From Cymbomonas tetramitiformis (Eukaryota; Chlorophyta; Pyramimonadophyceae; Pyramimonadales; Pyramimonadaceae), in the NCBI GenBank assembly GCA_001247695.2, contig LGRX02035173.1:26130-90129 (forward strand): DNA of 64,000 nucleotides, given 5' to 3'. Each line of letters begins with the position of its first letter. Position 1 is the first letter of the stretch. Both the position numbers and the translations under genes were made by a program. Of the stretch, positions 10,790 through 20,367 are shown one piece after another. The notes under the pieces were generated by a model that was not told where the DNA came from, made no database searches, and worked only from the letters and a program-made list of their open reading frames with translations.

Positions 10790-11002
10790 ATGCCTCGATT
10801 CGTGTGTGAGTGTGAATTTTGTTTAGTAGACAACAAGAACAAAGCACAAGTGCGTCGTAGGTGGGGGCCAAATTGCAATTTGTGGGATATCGCAGAGTAC
10901 GCAGAGCATTGGGCGTGTCTCCCTTGTGCTCAAACAACCTTCATAGATCATGAGTTATTGGACGAGACCCCTTGTGTCAACTGGGAACTGATCGATAATT
11001 GA
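10790..11002 (+). CDS. Small Cys-rich ORF upstream of PHD gene
   Basis: A 70-residue ORF with Cys pairs CECEFC and CLPC, and many Trp/Asn residues (GPNCNLWDI, HWACLPC). It ends with TGA two bases before the ATG of the PHD ORF. The Cys spacing suggests a zinc-binding module, but I do not recognise it. It could be an N-terminal exon of the same transposon gene, or a short stand-alone protein. Confidence 0.4.
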   Translation: MPRFVCECEFCLVDNKNKAQVRRRWGPNCNLWDIAEYAEHWACLPCAQTTFIDHELLDETPCVNWELIDN

Positions 11003-11004
11003 AC

Positions 11005-11529
11005 ATGTCGCGCCGCGGTAATAAGTCGTCAAGGACCCAACAACCTACGAGGAGATCCCGGCTAGCGCGTGGGAGCGCTTTGGTGGACCAGGAGGCTAAG
11101 AATTCAGAAGCCTCCAAGTCAAAGAAGCAGCTGACATTTCCAACGCCTATCTGCGAAGTGGCTTACTGCTCGCATTCTCGGGTTCCTAGCAAGGTGCCAG
11201 TATTGGATAAGAATTGCCGAGTTTGTGGGGTTTACTTTCACCGGGCATGTGGTGCGGGCACAGCCTACCCCGAGGAATGCGGACAGTGCGGAAGTTGGGT
11301 TGCCGACTTCTGTCTCTTTTGCGGCAAGGGTTAGAAGGATGGCTCGCCACCCGCGCATGCATGCCGCAACTGCAAGCGCGGCTTCCATGCGGTATGCGCC
11401 TATGGCTTCGAGGAGGACGCCGACATGTCCTGGTGCCACCGCCCGGGTTGCGACGGCGAGAGTGGGTTTCAGAGGAGGTGCAGGCCTCGCAAATATCCTG
11501 ATGGGCTGATGGACGAGCTGAAGGCGTGA
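11005..11529 (+). pseudogene. PHD-finger-like protein with an in-frame TAG
   Basis: From ATG 11005 the frame gives a basic N-terminus (SRRGNKSSRTQQPTRRSR), then two PHD/RING-like Cys-His clusters: CRVCGVYFHRAC...CGQCGSW...CLFCGKG before the TAG at 11332-11334, and CRNCKRGFHAVCAYGF...WCHRPGC after it, ending at TGA 11527-11529. The frame is continuous through the stop, so the second finger would be lost unless the TAG is read through. PHD fingers bind histone tails, and several eukaryotic transposons carry them. The sequence that follows (11.53-12.1 kb) carries the GSYW domain in shifting frames and probably belonged to the same protein. Confidence 0.5.
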
Positions 11530-12100
11530 AACCAACGTGGGTTTCCACGTGCCGTGGCTGCTGGAGCTGCTGATGATGACATCTCCGTGGTTTTCCACAA
11601 GGAGAAGGGCAGGGGGCACGTGCGCCTGAGGAGGAGGCTCACCATCCCCGTAGCGCAAGGGGCTTGTGCGGCTCCTGCAGCACTGGCAGCAGGTGCGGGA
11701 TACCAGTTGGGGGCAGCGCTCGGTGACGGGCTCGGAGGTGCAGGGCAGCTACTGGAGGCTGCCGTGGGAGTAGGGCAAGCTCCAGTCGGCGCAAGCTAAT
11801 GGCTGGGTGCAGTTGGCATTGGGGAAGCTGGGGTGTGTGTCTCCGGAAGGGGGACACTTCTCGGGCCACAACACCCGCAAGGGGGCTTGTACCTGTGGCA
11901 AGGCAGTGGGCGCGGCGCTTGAGAAGTGCTGCTTCCTAGGCGGCTAGTCTCAGTTGTCCTCCGCCATCCACTCCTACATTGACCCGGCAACTGTTCCCGA
12001 CGAGCACATGGAGAAGTACTTCGGGTGGACCACTCCGAGGTGGCGGCAGCAGCAGCCTGGCACTCAGCAGTGTGCCAAAATGATCTCTGTTACATGGCAA
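11530..12100 (+). pseudogene. Decayed GSYW-motif domain following the PHD fingers
   Basis: Across changing frames one reads VVFHKEKGRGHVRLRRRLTI, then GLVRLLQHWQQVRDTSWGQR, SEVQGSYWRLPWE, TAG (11771-11773), GKLQSAQANGWVQLALGKLG, HNTRKGACTCGKAVGAALEK, CCFLGG, TAG (11945-11947), SQLSSAIHSYIDPATVPDEH and MEKYFGWTTP. These words align in order with the minus-strand relic at 4026-4437; at the second TAG the relic has Trp, so TGG became TAG. The family is unknown to me. The domain may be the effector or DNA-binding part of the PHD protein encoded just upstream. Confidence 0.45.
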
Positions 12101-12123
12101 TGGGATGTGAAGAGCAAAAGAAA

Positions 12124-12290
12124 TGGTTAAATTAGAGCCTGCGGAATTTTAGAGGTTTCTGTGCCGGTAGATCGATCAGGGTGTCTGAGCTGTTAGATCA
12201 AATCAACAGTTGAGTTAGATCGGACGCTAAAAGTATTTAGGAGTTCCGGCAACGGGAATCCGCAGCTCTGTTCTTTTGCCTTCCCTACCC
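12124..12290 (+). repeat. Terminal-repeat-like block, copy 2
   Basis: Same orientation as the block at 4434-4605 and about 90% alike by eye. Its left edge follows gatgtgaagagcaaaagaaat, a word found again at 12476-12496 together with upstream gcagtgtgcc. The block and about 200 bp after it therefore look like an insertion flanked by a long direct duplication. Confidence 0.5.
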
Positions 12291-12632
12291 ACCCAACCCA
12301 GAAGACTCTAAACATTTTGCCTTAGAAGTTGTGCAATCAGCCTAAAAACATGCGAAGCTGTGAATCAACTTAGAAAAGACATTCCAAAAAGAGATTTTCT
12401 CTCACACACTTAAAAGCATGTAAGAAGAAAGCATTTGTTAATGAAATGCAATGCAGTGTGCCTGTTGCCAATGAGATGTGAAGAGCAAAAGAAATTATTG
12501 ATGCCAAACCCCTCAAATTTCACCACGCTTCAAGTCAGACAGAATTTAGACAAACCACGGGATGCGGCGAGGACCATCCCCTAATACAGGTGAGATGTAG
12601 GCGAGGGGGTGAGGAGCATCCCATGAATGCAG
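12291..12632. other. Spacer before beta-helix exon; no gene seen
   Basis: AT-rich sequence with the second copy of gatgtgaagagcaaaagaaat at 12476-12496. It runs into the acceptor ccatgaatgcag of the 12633 exon. Confidence 0.3.
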
Positions 12633-12715
12633 GAGGAGCGGTGGATGTCACTACAAACAGCTCCGTCCACTTCGAGGCCGGCGGGTGGCTATACGGCAAC
12701 AAAGCAGTGCAACAG
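12633..12715 (+). CDS. Beta-helix exon of host receptor-like gene
   Basis: Between atgaatgcag and gtgcgccg, the reading GGAVDVTTNSSVHFEAGGWL then YGNKAVQQ matches the beta-helix rung pattern (GGAV...S.V.F...N.A). It shows that the host gene was already present upstream of the LINE insertion that begins about 75 bp later. An open frame continues through the donor into LINE sequence, so a naive ORF would fuse host and LINE protein. The splice donor makes the exon reading preferable. Confidence 0.55.
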
Positions 12716-12798
12716 GTGCGCCGCTTGTGGCACAACGGCAGCTCATCGAGTGTAATAAGCGCGGCAGGTCCAACTGTAAGCACACACACACACACACG

Positions 12799-15061
12799 AT
12801 TCTGTGCCCACCCGAGGCTGGGGTTCTGGTTGCGAGGTGTGCCGCCGGAGATGATGCGGGAGGCGGCTGAGGAGCATGACAGGAGGATGCAGGGGGCGTT
12901 GCGGGACTTGCTGCCTGGCGGTGGATTGGCGTGGCATTCTTGTGAGTTTGCCACCCTCCCGCATGGGATGGGCCTGACTAAGGCGGCGAGGGTGAGCAGT
13001 GCGGCCTGGCTTGGTGGGTTTGCGCAAGTCTGGGAGGATATGCGGGAGCTCTTTCCAACAGTGACGGCGGGGACCGAGGACCTCAGGGCTGAGAGCGACT
13101 TGCCGTATGTTAATTCTTTGCAAGCGGCCATGCAGAAGGTGTCGGAGGCGATGGAGGTGATTGGGGAGGCGAGGGGAGCAAATGAGCATTTGCCACCACA
13201 AGTGCCAAAGGCGGACGACGTCAAGAAGTTGAGTGATTACAGCGGGTCTCAAAAACGTGCCCAACGGGTCTATGTTGTTGTCCTCCACTCTGCGGATTGG
13301 CTTTGGCTGGCTGGGCACGTGGGGGCGTCTCGGCTCCCCTGGCTTTTCTCGGTGACCTTCAACAGTATTGGGCCTGCTTTCTTGAGGGGTGTTCCATGCT
13401 GCCCAGCCCTGGAGCTCAGTTCGGCGGAATACCGGGTGGCCCTGCGGCACATTCTTCATGCGGAGCAGCCCCTCCTTGGCCAAGTGGAGGAGTGCCCCGA
13501 TTGTGGAGGAGAGCGGGATCCCACCGGGACACACTTACTGGCATGCCGGGGGGGAGTGGGGGCTGGGGGAGGAAATTGGTACTCTTTCATCCACCACAAA
13601 CTGCAGAGGGTGCTGTTCGAGGTGGCCAAGTCTGCCTATCCCTTGGCGTCTGCATTGCACGATGACTTCGCGGGCTACCTGACCTACTCACGGAATCATT
13701 GCCCGGATGTGACAGTGCTAGATGCGGAGGGACCGGGCCAGCATGTGCTGTTTGATGTGGCCACGGCGCGGCCAATGTCAGACGCGCACCTGGGAGCGGC
13801 CATGATGGCCCCCGGGGCGGCGGCGAAGAAGGTAGAGGAGAGCAAGGTGGCGACGTACGGGGATGTCCGCCCACATCACTTCATCCCCTTTGGGGTGGAG
13901 GTGTACGGTGGGCTGGGGCCCGCGGCGTATGGATTCCTTCGGAAGACGCAGCGGCGCTTCAGGGAGCGGCGGTACATGGAGGCGAACGCGGAAGGGGGAG
14001 AGCAGGTGGATGGCAATGGGGACGAGGACGAGGACGAGGACGAGGAAGCGGCACGTGGCGGGGCGGTGGGCTGGAAGGAGAAGTGGGTCCGGCTGCTTTC
14101 TTTCGCGCTTGCACGGGGGGTTGCAGGGCTGATCATCAGGCGGGCTGTAGGGCGATGTCCGGCCGGAAGTGGGTGGCGTTGGGCTGGCGGAGGGCGTGTG
14201 GGAGGAGGCATGGGCCCGGACCTGGATCGGGGGGAGGCGGACCGACGGGAAGGGGCGGAGAGGTTGGCACTGATGGACAGAGCGTGGGAGGACGCATTCG
14301 AGGAGACAGACTATGCCACGCAGGATGGGTCTGGCGGTGGGACGCAGGAATCTGAGGGAACGCAGTGTGAGCGGTCTGGGCAGGCTCCCGGTGAGGCAGG
14401 CGAGGCAGGCGCGATGTCATCGAGGCTTTTGGAGAGCATGGAGGACGTGCGGCGGGAGGTGGAGCATCTGGGCACTGTGGGGGGTCAAGGAGGGGGCACC
14501 GCCGAGGCGCGATCTGGAGGGGCACATGCAGGCATAGGCGGGCTCAGCCAGGCGGCGTCAAGTGTCGAGGATATCTTGAATGAGTGGGATGACCTTTTGT
14601 CGCCAGGCCCGGGGAGTGGGGTATGGACTCAGGAGCAGAGTGGGGCCTCGCCGGAGCAAGCAATGGCCTTGGCTGAGGGAGGGGTGGCCACCTTGATGGG
14701 GGCGAGCAGGCGGGTGGCCGGCCTTCTTGGAGGGGTTGATGGCATGGGGGGAACTGATGAGGATGACGGGGGAGATGTGGGGAGGTCCGCGGGTGGAGAT
14801 GACACACGCCGGGCCCCTCAGAGCCCGGGGGCCCATCCCGGCAGCGATGCCCACTTACAACAGGTTGCACGGCAGCATACGGCATCTCATCAGCTTCCGC
14901 GCCCACCGGGCGAGGTTGCTGGCCGTGCCGGAACTAACAGTGAGCAGCTGTCGGGAAGGCGACGACCGGGTGGTGAACTATCGGCCACCGGGAGGGCTTG
15001 GGACACACAGGCAACTGTGGGGATGGGACCCCAAGTAGAAACAGTGCGGCGTGACAGTTAG
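12799..15061 (+). CDS. LINE-like ORF2 C-terminal part: CCHC finger and endonuclease-like domain
   Basis: The reading (GVPPEMMREAAEEHDRRMQG; TLPHGMGLTKAARVSSAAWL) resembles the segment after the reverse transcriptase in LINE polyproteins. It is followed by a CPDC...HLLAC finger (13496-13560) and CPDVTVLD...LFDVATARP (13700-13780), which resembles the PD-(D/E)xK core of restriction-like endonucleases in early-branching LINEs. An Asp/Glu run (near 14020-14050) leads into a Gly/Ser-rich tail ending at TAG 15059-15061. Palm motifs of RT are absent, so the copy is truncated. The open frame upstream to 12590 belongs to the host exon and intron, not to the element. Function if intact: nicking and reverse transcription at the target. 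Confidence 0.5.
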
Positions 15062-15631
15062 AGCGCAAGTGTGGAGCGCATTGCTCAAGTTCGCGGCCAC
15101 CTCGCAAGGCTATCGGCGCAAGGGCTCTAGTCACGGGGAGTTGGTGCTGGGGGTAGAGGGCTACAAGCGCAAGTCGATGGCGGATGCGCAAGTTTGGATG
15201 AGGGCAACCCAGTTTATCATTCTCAGCCCCTTGGGACAGCGCTTGGGCATTCTGGCCGTGGCGTGGGTGGGCAAGCTCTCTTGGGACCAGGCTGTAGGGG
15301 GCAGCGGGGTGATGTGGGGTGTGGGCTTGGTGGTGGAGGGGTGGCTCGATTGGCGGAGGTGAGCCGGCTCCAGAGACACAGCAGCAGTGCGCCGGCAGGA
15401 CAGCCGCAGAGGGGCTCAGGTGGCCCAGTGAGGCTCAGGGAGCAGAGGGGTGGTCTTGCGCGTGGGCTTGGTGGTGGAGATATGGCTCGCGCAGCTCGGG
15501 GGGCAGGGATGAACCGGCTTCAGGCACAAGGTGGCAGTGCGCTGGCGGTGCAGATGCAGAGGGGCTCGGGTGGCTCAGCGAGGCTTAGGGGGTCCCATTC
15601 TTCACTAGTGAGCTCCGGAGAATCCGGATGA
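15062..15631 (+). pseudogene. LINE ORF continuation after TAG
   Basis: The same frame stays open after the TAG to TGA at 15629-15631 and is collinear with the tail of copy A (GNPVYHSQPLGTAL; SAPAGQPQRGSGG). Copy A reads through here without a stop. An alternative frame encodes QFIILSPLGQRLGILAVAWV, also conserved in the next duplicate, so I cannot tell which frame was coding. Confidence 0.35.
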
Positions 15632-15769
15632 GTGTCCCGAAGTGTGTGCTGAATCCTTTGATCCCCGGCGTGGGTACATAGTGCAGTCTTCTGTGGCTTC
15701 GGGGTGCCAAAGGAGTCGCAAGGATAAGCATACACACCCACGTTCACGCTGCGTCTACGGCGTCTCGTC

Positions 15770-16400
15770 AGCTTCCCTACCCACGGGGTGAGGTTGCTGG
15801 CTGTGCCGGAACTAACAGGGAGCAGCTGTCGGGAAGGCAACGCTCGGTTGGTGAACTATCGACCACCGGGAGGGCTTGGGACACGCAGGCAACGGTGGGG
15901 ATGGAACCTCAAGTAGGAACAATGCAGCACGACAGTTGTGGCGCAAATGTGGAGCGTATTGCTCAAGTTCGCAGCTCTCTTGCAAGGCATTCAGTGCAAG
16001 GGCTTCAGGCACCTGGAGTTGGCGCTGGGGGTAGAGGGTTGCAGGCGCAAGTTGGTGGCGAGTGCGCAGGTTCGGAGGGGGGCAACCCAGTTTATCATTC
16101 TCAGCCCCTTAGGACAGGCCTTGGGGATTCCGGCCGTGGCATGGGTGGGCAGGCTCTCCTGAGACCGGGTTCTAGGGCGGGTGGAGGGCAGCGGCGTGGT
16201 CACAAATGTGGGCTTGGTAGTGAAGGGATGGCTCGAACGGCTCGAGGGGCGGAGGTGAGCCGGCCTCAGAGTGCGCCAACAGGGCAGTTGCAGAGGGGCT
16301 CACGTGGTCTAGTGAGGCTTGGGGAACAGGGGGGTGGTCCGGAGCCTAGGCTTGGCGGTAGATTAGCTGGCTGGCTGGCTGGTTGGCTGGAGGAGTAGGG
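15770..16400 (+). repeat. Tandem duplicate of the LINE tail segment
   Basis: Words from 14890-15600 recur in order (gaggttgctggc at 15791; gtttatcattctcagcccctt at 16088). It carries its own open frame to 16398 ending in a short ctgg repeat (16369-16392). Confidence 0.6.
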
Positions 16401-16557
16401 TGAAATAAGGCGTGCAAATTGTGTGCTATAAATGAAAATTTAGTCGTGATTCAATGCCCATCCCCCCGTGCCATTGGATGCTAATAGTGGTCTGCGGGCC
16501 GATACCCAGCACATCTAACCACTGGCCGATGCATGTTGGGAGAGGCGGGGGTAGCAG

Positions 16558-16729
16558 GGTGGCGCCGTGTGCTTGGCGGACTCCGCGGTGCTGAGCATGG
16601 TGGGCGTCAGCGTTGACTCCAACACCGTGGATCTGTTTGCCGGAGGGGGCATCAGCGCGGGGAACAGCAACCAAGTCCTAATAGACCAGTCACTTGTGGT
16701 GAACAACACAGTGATCATGGGCAGTGGAG
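16558..16729 (+). CDS. Beta-helix exon of host receptor-like gene
   Basis: After gggggtagcag the phase-0 frame reads GGAVCLADSAVLSMVGVSVD, then SNTVDLFAGGGISAGNSNQV, LIDQSLVVNNTVIMGSGG. This is almost two beta-helix rungs with GGA/GGG turns and Asn at the end of strands. The donor (gtcttg) after 16729 is weak. This is the first host exon after the LINE insertion. Confidence 0.6.
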
Positions 16730-17026
16730 GTCTTGCACCCACCCACCGCTCGACCCTATTTCTCCATCCTGGTGTGATTTCCACCTCCTCCTAGTATACG
16801 CTCAAATGGTCTCGTTATGTAAGATGGTGCTTGAAGAACTTGTTGTCGCGTTCATGCAGCACAGTGCCTCGCTATTTTCACAACCTGTCGAATGTGGACT
16901 GAATGGATGAATGCGCTTTCGTCATCACAGGTTACCGCAGGGAGGTCGCGAAAGCGGCCGTATGTCCGCGAAGGCGAGGCGGTTGCTAAGATGGGAGGGA
17001 GGAGGGGCGGGAAGGTGCGTGACTAG

Positions 17027-17451
17027 GAGGTATCTACGGCGTCGGTGCTACCATTGTTGTTCGCGGTAACTCGAGGATTGCGGATAACGAAGCAAAGGTC
17101 GAGGGCGGTGGTGTGTGCGTGGTTGGCAACGGGACGTTGGAGGTGGACGCCTCGAGCGTCACCGGCAACCGAGCTGCGGGCAACGGGGGCGGCATTGCGG
17201 TGAGCACCGGGTCGGAGGCGGCCCTGCGCAACGGCACGGTGCTGGAGCGCAATTCTGGTGGCGATGGCGGCGGATTGGCGGTGTCAGAGGGCCGCATGAA
17301 CATTGTGGACTCGGCCATCTGCATGAATACTGCGGATGGGTCGGCGCCAGGCGTACTTCTGGACGGTGGGGCAGAGGTGGCGGTGGAGGGCAGCCGCTTC
17401 GAGCTGCACCCCGGGAGCGCTCTGAAGGTGGTCGGGGAGGCGCAAGCCACG
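17027..17451 (+). CDS. Long beta-helix exon of host receptor-like gene
   Basis: The frame reads GVGATIVVRGNSRIADNEAK, then VEGGGVCVVGNGTLEVDASS, NGGGIAVSTGSEAALRNGTV, GDGGGLAVSEGRMNIVDSAI and GVLLDGGAEVAVEGSRFELH. These are at least four regular rungs of 20-25 residues with GGG turns, typical of extracellular right-handed parallel beta-helices. It ends at gccacg followed by a good donor gtgagc. The acceptor is ctag or aggag near 17026-17029. Together with neighbouring exons it would form an elongated ligand- or surface-binding ectodomain; the ligand is unknown. Confidence 0.65.
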
Positions 17452-17649
17452 GTGAGCCCCACCCCGCCCCAAGCCTACCCAAGCTCGTCCTCATCATGCC
17501 AGCAGTCCCCATGATTTCCGCACAGTGAGCTGTGTTGTGAATTATGGCAAGGTGACGAGCCCCGACCATGCCAAAGTCGGTTGTAGCGCATCCGCGCCCC
17601 CCCTCGGATGATGTGGGCCGCTCAGGGGGTAGTGCGGGTGGGCTTTCAG

Positions 17650-17892
17650 GTGAGATCCACAACATTTGCAGAGAACAACAGCACCAGCGGCGGTGGGCTG
17701 TGGGCCGCCAGCGGCACTACGGTAATGCTAGATGGGTGCAACTTTGAGTACAACGTTGCGGAAGCGGGTAGTGGGGGGGCGTTCTACTCGGCCGGCAATC
17801 TCACGCTGATAGCATCGTTGTGTGTTGGGAACACAGCGCAACAAGGCGGGTCAGCCTTCCTCCACTTCACGCTCCCAGGCCAAGCGGTTGAG
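17650..17892 (+). CDS. Beta-helix exon of host receptor-like gene
   Basis: In frame: VRSTTFAENNSTSGGGLWAA, then SGTTVMLDGCNFEYNVAEAG, SGGAFYSAGNLTLIASLCVG, NTAQQGGSAFLHF. These are regular beta-helix rungs with cysteines at the strand ends. The donor gtgcgt follows ggttgag at 17892. The acceptor may be ctttcag (17649) or an earlier ctcag. The intron that follows received the PAT element. Confidence 0.6.
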
Positions 17893-18398
17893 GTGCGTGC
17901 TTTCAATCTCCACCTCAGTCCGCTGTTGCCGGTGGTCACGGGTGGAGGAACTGATCGCGACTGAATGTGATGGAACATGACCGATGCCATGAACCAGTGT
18001 CGATGGTTAAGCCTACGGGACCGGTCCCGGACTTATCGATGTGAAAAACACAGCGGTGGACCTATGGAGGACCTATCAACAAATTGGCCTGAAATATGCC
18101 GAAACATTCAATCATTGTGAAAAGCCGAAAGTTTTCCCACAATCCGATACGCAGAGCTATGAGCAATAGTTGAAGACTGCAACATTGACATACACGATCC
18201 ATGCTAGTGCAGCAATGTGAAGCGGCATGGGCTTGCACCTGAATGCGCTCCTTCCTTTCAGGGGGTGGGGAGGGGGTCAACTACGGTTCAATGTCAGGTC
18301 TCACATTTCTTTTTCTCAGTCATGTCAGATCCCACAACCATGCATGCTGGGTAGCCCAATCGCCACGTCACATGCCCGTTCGTGTTTGCTGCATGCAT

Positions 18399-18562
18399 AA
18401 GTACTTCCCAGGGAGAAAATTTCTGAGACAGAGGTGGTGCTCATAAGCACCTTTGTTTCACAACAAACTTTGAGTACTTCTAGGGAGGTGGTCTGCAACC
18501 GGGGTTGCCGAAGAGTCAGCCCAACTGCAGGGCCTCACGGCTTCTGCAAGTTCCTTCCTCCC
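18399..18562 (-). repeat. Split repeat B2 of PAT element
   Basis: 164 bp starting aagtacttcc and ending ttccttcctccc. It is nearly identical to 19032-19195. It is the outer copy at the element's 3' end in its own orientation. Confidence 0.85.
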
Positions 18563-18579
18563 GGGCGGGCGGGTGTGGG

Positions 18580-19031
18580 AAACTTTTTGAATTGGTAGAC
18601 TCGGAGCCCGAAGTGCCCGAAGCAGAATGAAGTGAAGTGAACTGTCGCAGCTTATTTCAAAAGCTCCGAAAGTCTCTTCATCTTCACGGGCTCCGCCCAA
18701 GCGACACAAGCCTTGCAAAGTGCACATCTGTGTTGCATGCTCCGCATGAACACAGATCTCGCTCAACCAATCAGAAAGCACCTCTGTGTTCCGGCTCTGC
18801 CCGAACACAGATCTGACCCGACTGTCACGGTTCCCCCGTGACACCGTAGCCAATCAAACCACAGAGAAGTCGACCTCGCGGATTCCTCGGCTCTGCCTTG
18901 AGAAATGCTCGGGAAAAATCCGCAAAAAATTCACATGTCCTCGTCGAGCCTCGGGCTCATTTTTTGCAAGCAGAAATTTATCCCCCGTACTTCCAAAATA
19001 ATTGAGAAATAAATTTCTCAATTATTTACAC
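18580..19031 (-). repeat. Split repeat A2 of PAT element
   Basis: About 452 bp from aaactttttgaattgg to aattatttacac, matching 23856-24304 with only a handful of differences. It contains CCAATCA words and short inverted repeats such as cacctctgtgttcc with gaacacagatct. Confidence 0.85.
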
Positions 19032-19195
19032 AAGTACTTCCTAGGGAGATAATTTCTGAGACACAGGTGGTGCTCATAAGCACCTTTGTTTCACAACAAA
19101 CTTTGAGTACTTCTAGGAAGGTGGTCTGCAACCGGGGTTGCCGAAGAGTCAGCCCAACTGCAGGGCCTCACGGCTTCTGCAAGTTCCTTCCTCCC
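19032..19195 (-). repeat. Split repeat B1 of PAT element
   Basis: Inner copy of the 164-bp B repeat, directly downstream of the recombinase gene in element orientation. Confidence 0.85.
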
Positions 19196-19209
19196 AACCG
19201 GCTGGCGCT

Positions 19210-20367
19210 TCAGCTACCCAAATGCCGAAGTGACTTGTTGCCAGACTTGTGCTTACCGATGCACTTCCACTTACTCTCCACTTGTTTCATTCTGGCAGCC
19301 AGCCTCTTTGGCAGCTCCAGCCTCCGTGCCTCAGCCAACTGCTCATACCTCTGGTATGGATTTGAGACCCAGTCTCCTTGCAGTTTAATCAACAGGTGGT
19401 CTACCCGGAGGTTAAAGGCCACCGTGCCCCCCCCTCTCCGAAAACTATGTCCCGAGTACTGACTCGGGTCAAGACCGATCCTCCGGATCAGCTTCTTCAC
19501 CTCCCCCACAAACACTCTGTGTGTCATGGGCACAGTCCTGCCCCTTGACTTCCACAGGAAAGCCGGGCTCTCCGGCTCTGCCGGGGTTAGCTCAAAACAC
19601 TTGGCTAAAGCCCGTCTCGGGCACAACATTCCACCCGTGGCCCTCATGGCCACTCTGTGTGTCCTTTCCTCAAATTGGATCACTTTCGAGAACACCAGTG
19701 TCACTCACACTGTCTCATTCCGTATAACAAAGTCCTTTCTCCTAAGGACCCGCCTAACATTAAAGGCATCCACTTTCCCTACACAAACATTGTCTTTTCG
19801 AAGCAAGCACAACAAGGCAGTCAACATTGCTGCCCACAAAGTCACCATGTTACAGTCAATAAAATTCATTACTTGATACATTCTTGCAAGTATAAACAGT
19901 GTATTTGCGAGCTTCTGTTTTACTTCATCTCCTAGTAGCCTCTTCAGTCCTCTCATAGTCTGAGCTACTGGAAATCGGTGGCTAACAGGCACCCACTCAA
20001 ACTTCGCTTCTAGATGCAATCTCCTCACACCGGTTGTATAGCTCTTCAAGGTGGAGACTTTACAAGTCTGTGACTGGAAAACATAAAACATCGCTAGATC
20101 CTCATCTGACACCGGTACCACCGGTCCTTCTCCGAAGGCTAGCATAAATCTGACAAAGGCTCTCTGGCCGGTCGTGTGATTCTTCTTTGTGTTGTCCGCA
20201 TCAGCAACACTCAGGATGAAGTTCCACCTGGCTTTCAGCCATTCCTTGGGCTTTGCATACTCTGCATTGCCCCTTTGCCCCCCTCCATGGTTAGTTACAG
20301 ACCAATTCTCTTCCATGCTTTCCCCTTCGGGGTTGTCACTGCGCAGGCAACCAGCACCACCGGCCAC
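19210..20367 (-). pseudogene. Tyrosine recombinase of PAT element, split by TGA
   Basis: The reading frame begins inside the end of the RT gene and is stopped by TGA at 19705-19707, then continues in the same frame to about 19210. The N-terminal part has helices typical of a core-binding domain (WNFILSVADADNTKKNHTTG; TTGVRRLHLEAKFEWVPVSH). The catalytic part keeps an Arg (LCLLRKDNVC), the H-x-x-R box GHSFRRGGGTVAF and a Tyr in DWVSNPYQRYEQL. These residues mark a phage-integrase-type recombinase that would integrate circular cDNA. The TGA separates the first catalytic Arg from the H-x-x-R box, so this copy is probably dead. Confidence 0.75.

Larger units (their letters stand above)
12790..16400 (+). 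mobile_element. LINE-like retrotransposon 3' part, copy B
   Basis: Begins just after a short CA repeat (12780-12797) in the host intron and carries the post-RT part of a non-LTR element. It lacks the reverse transcriptase itself, so it is 5' truncated, the usual outcome of target-primed reverse transcription. The 14084-15720 part is shared with copy A at the window start. From about 15770 to 16400 a second, diverged copy of the 14890-15620 segment follows, so the tail was tandemly duplicated. The 3' boundary near 16400 is approximate. Confidence 0.6.
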
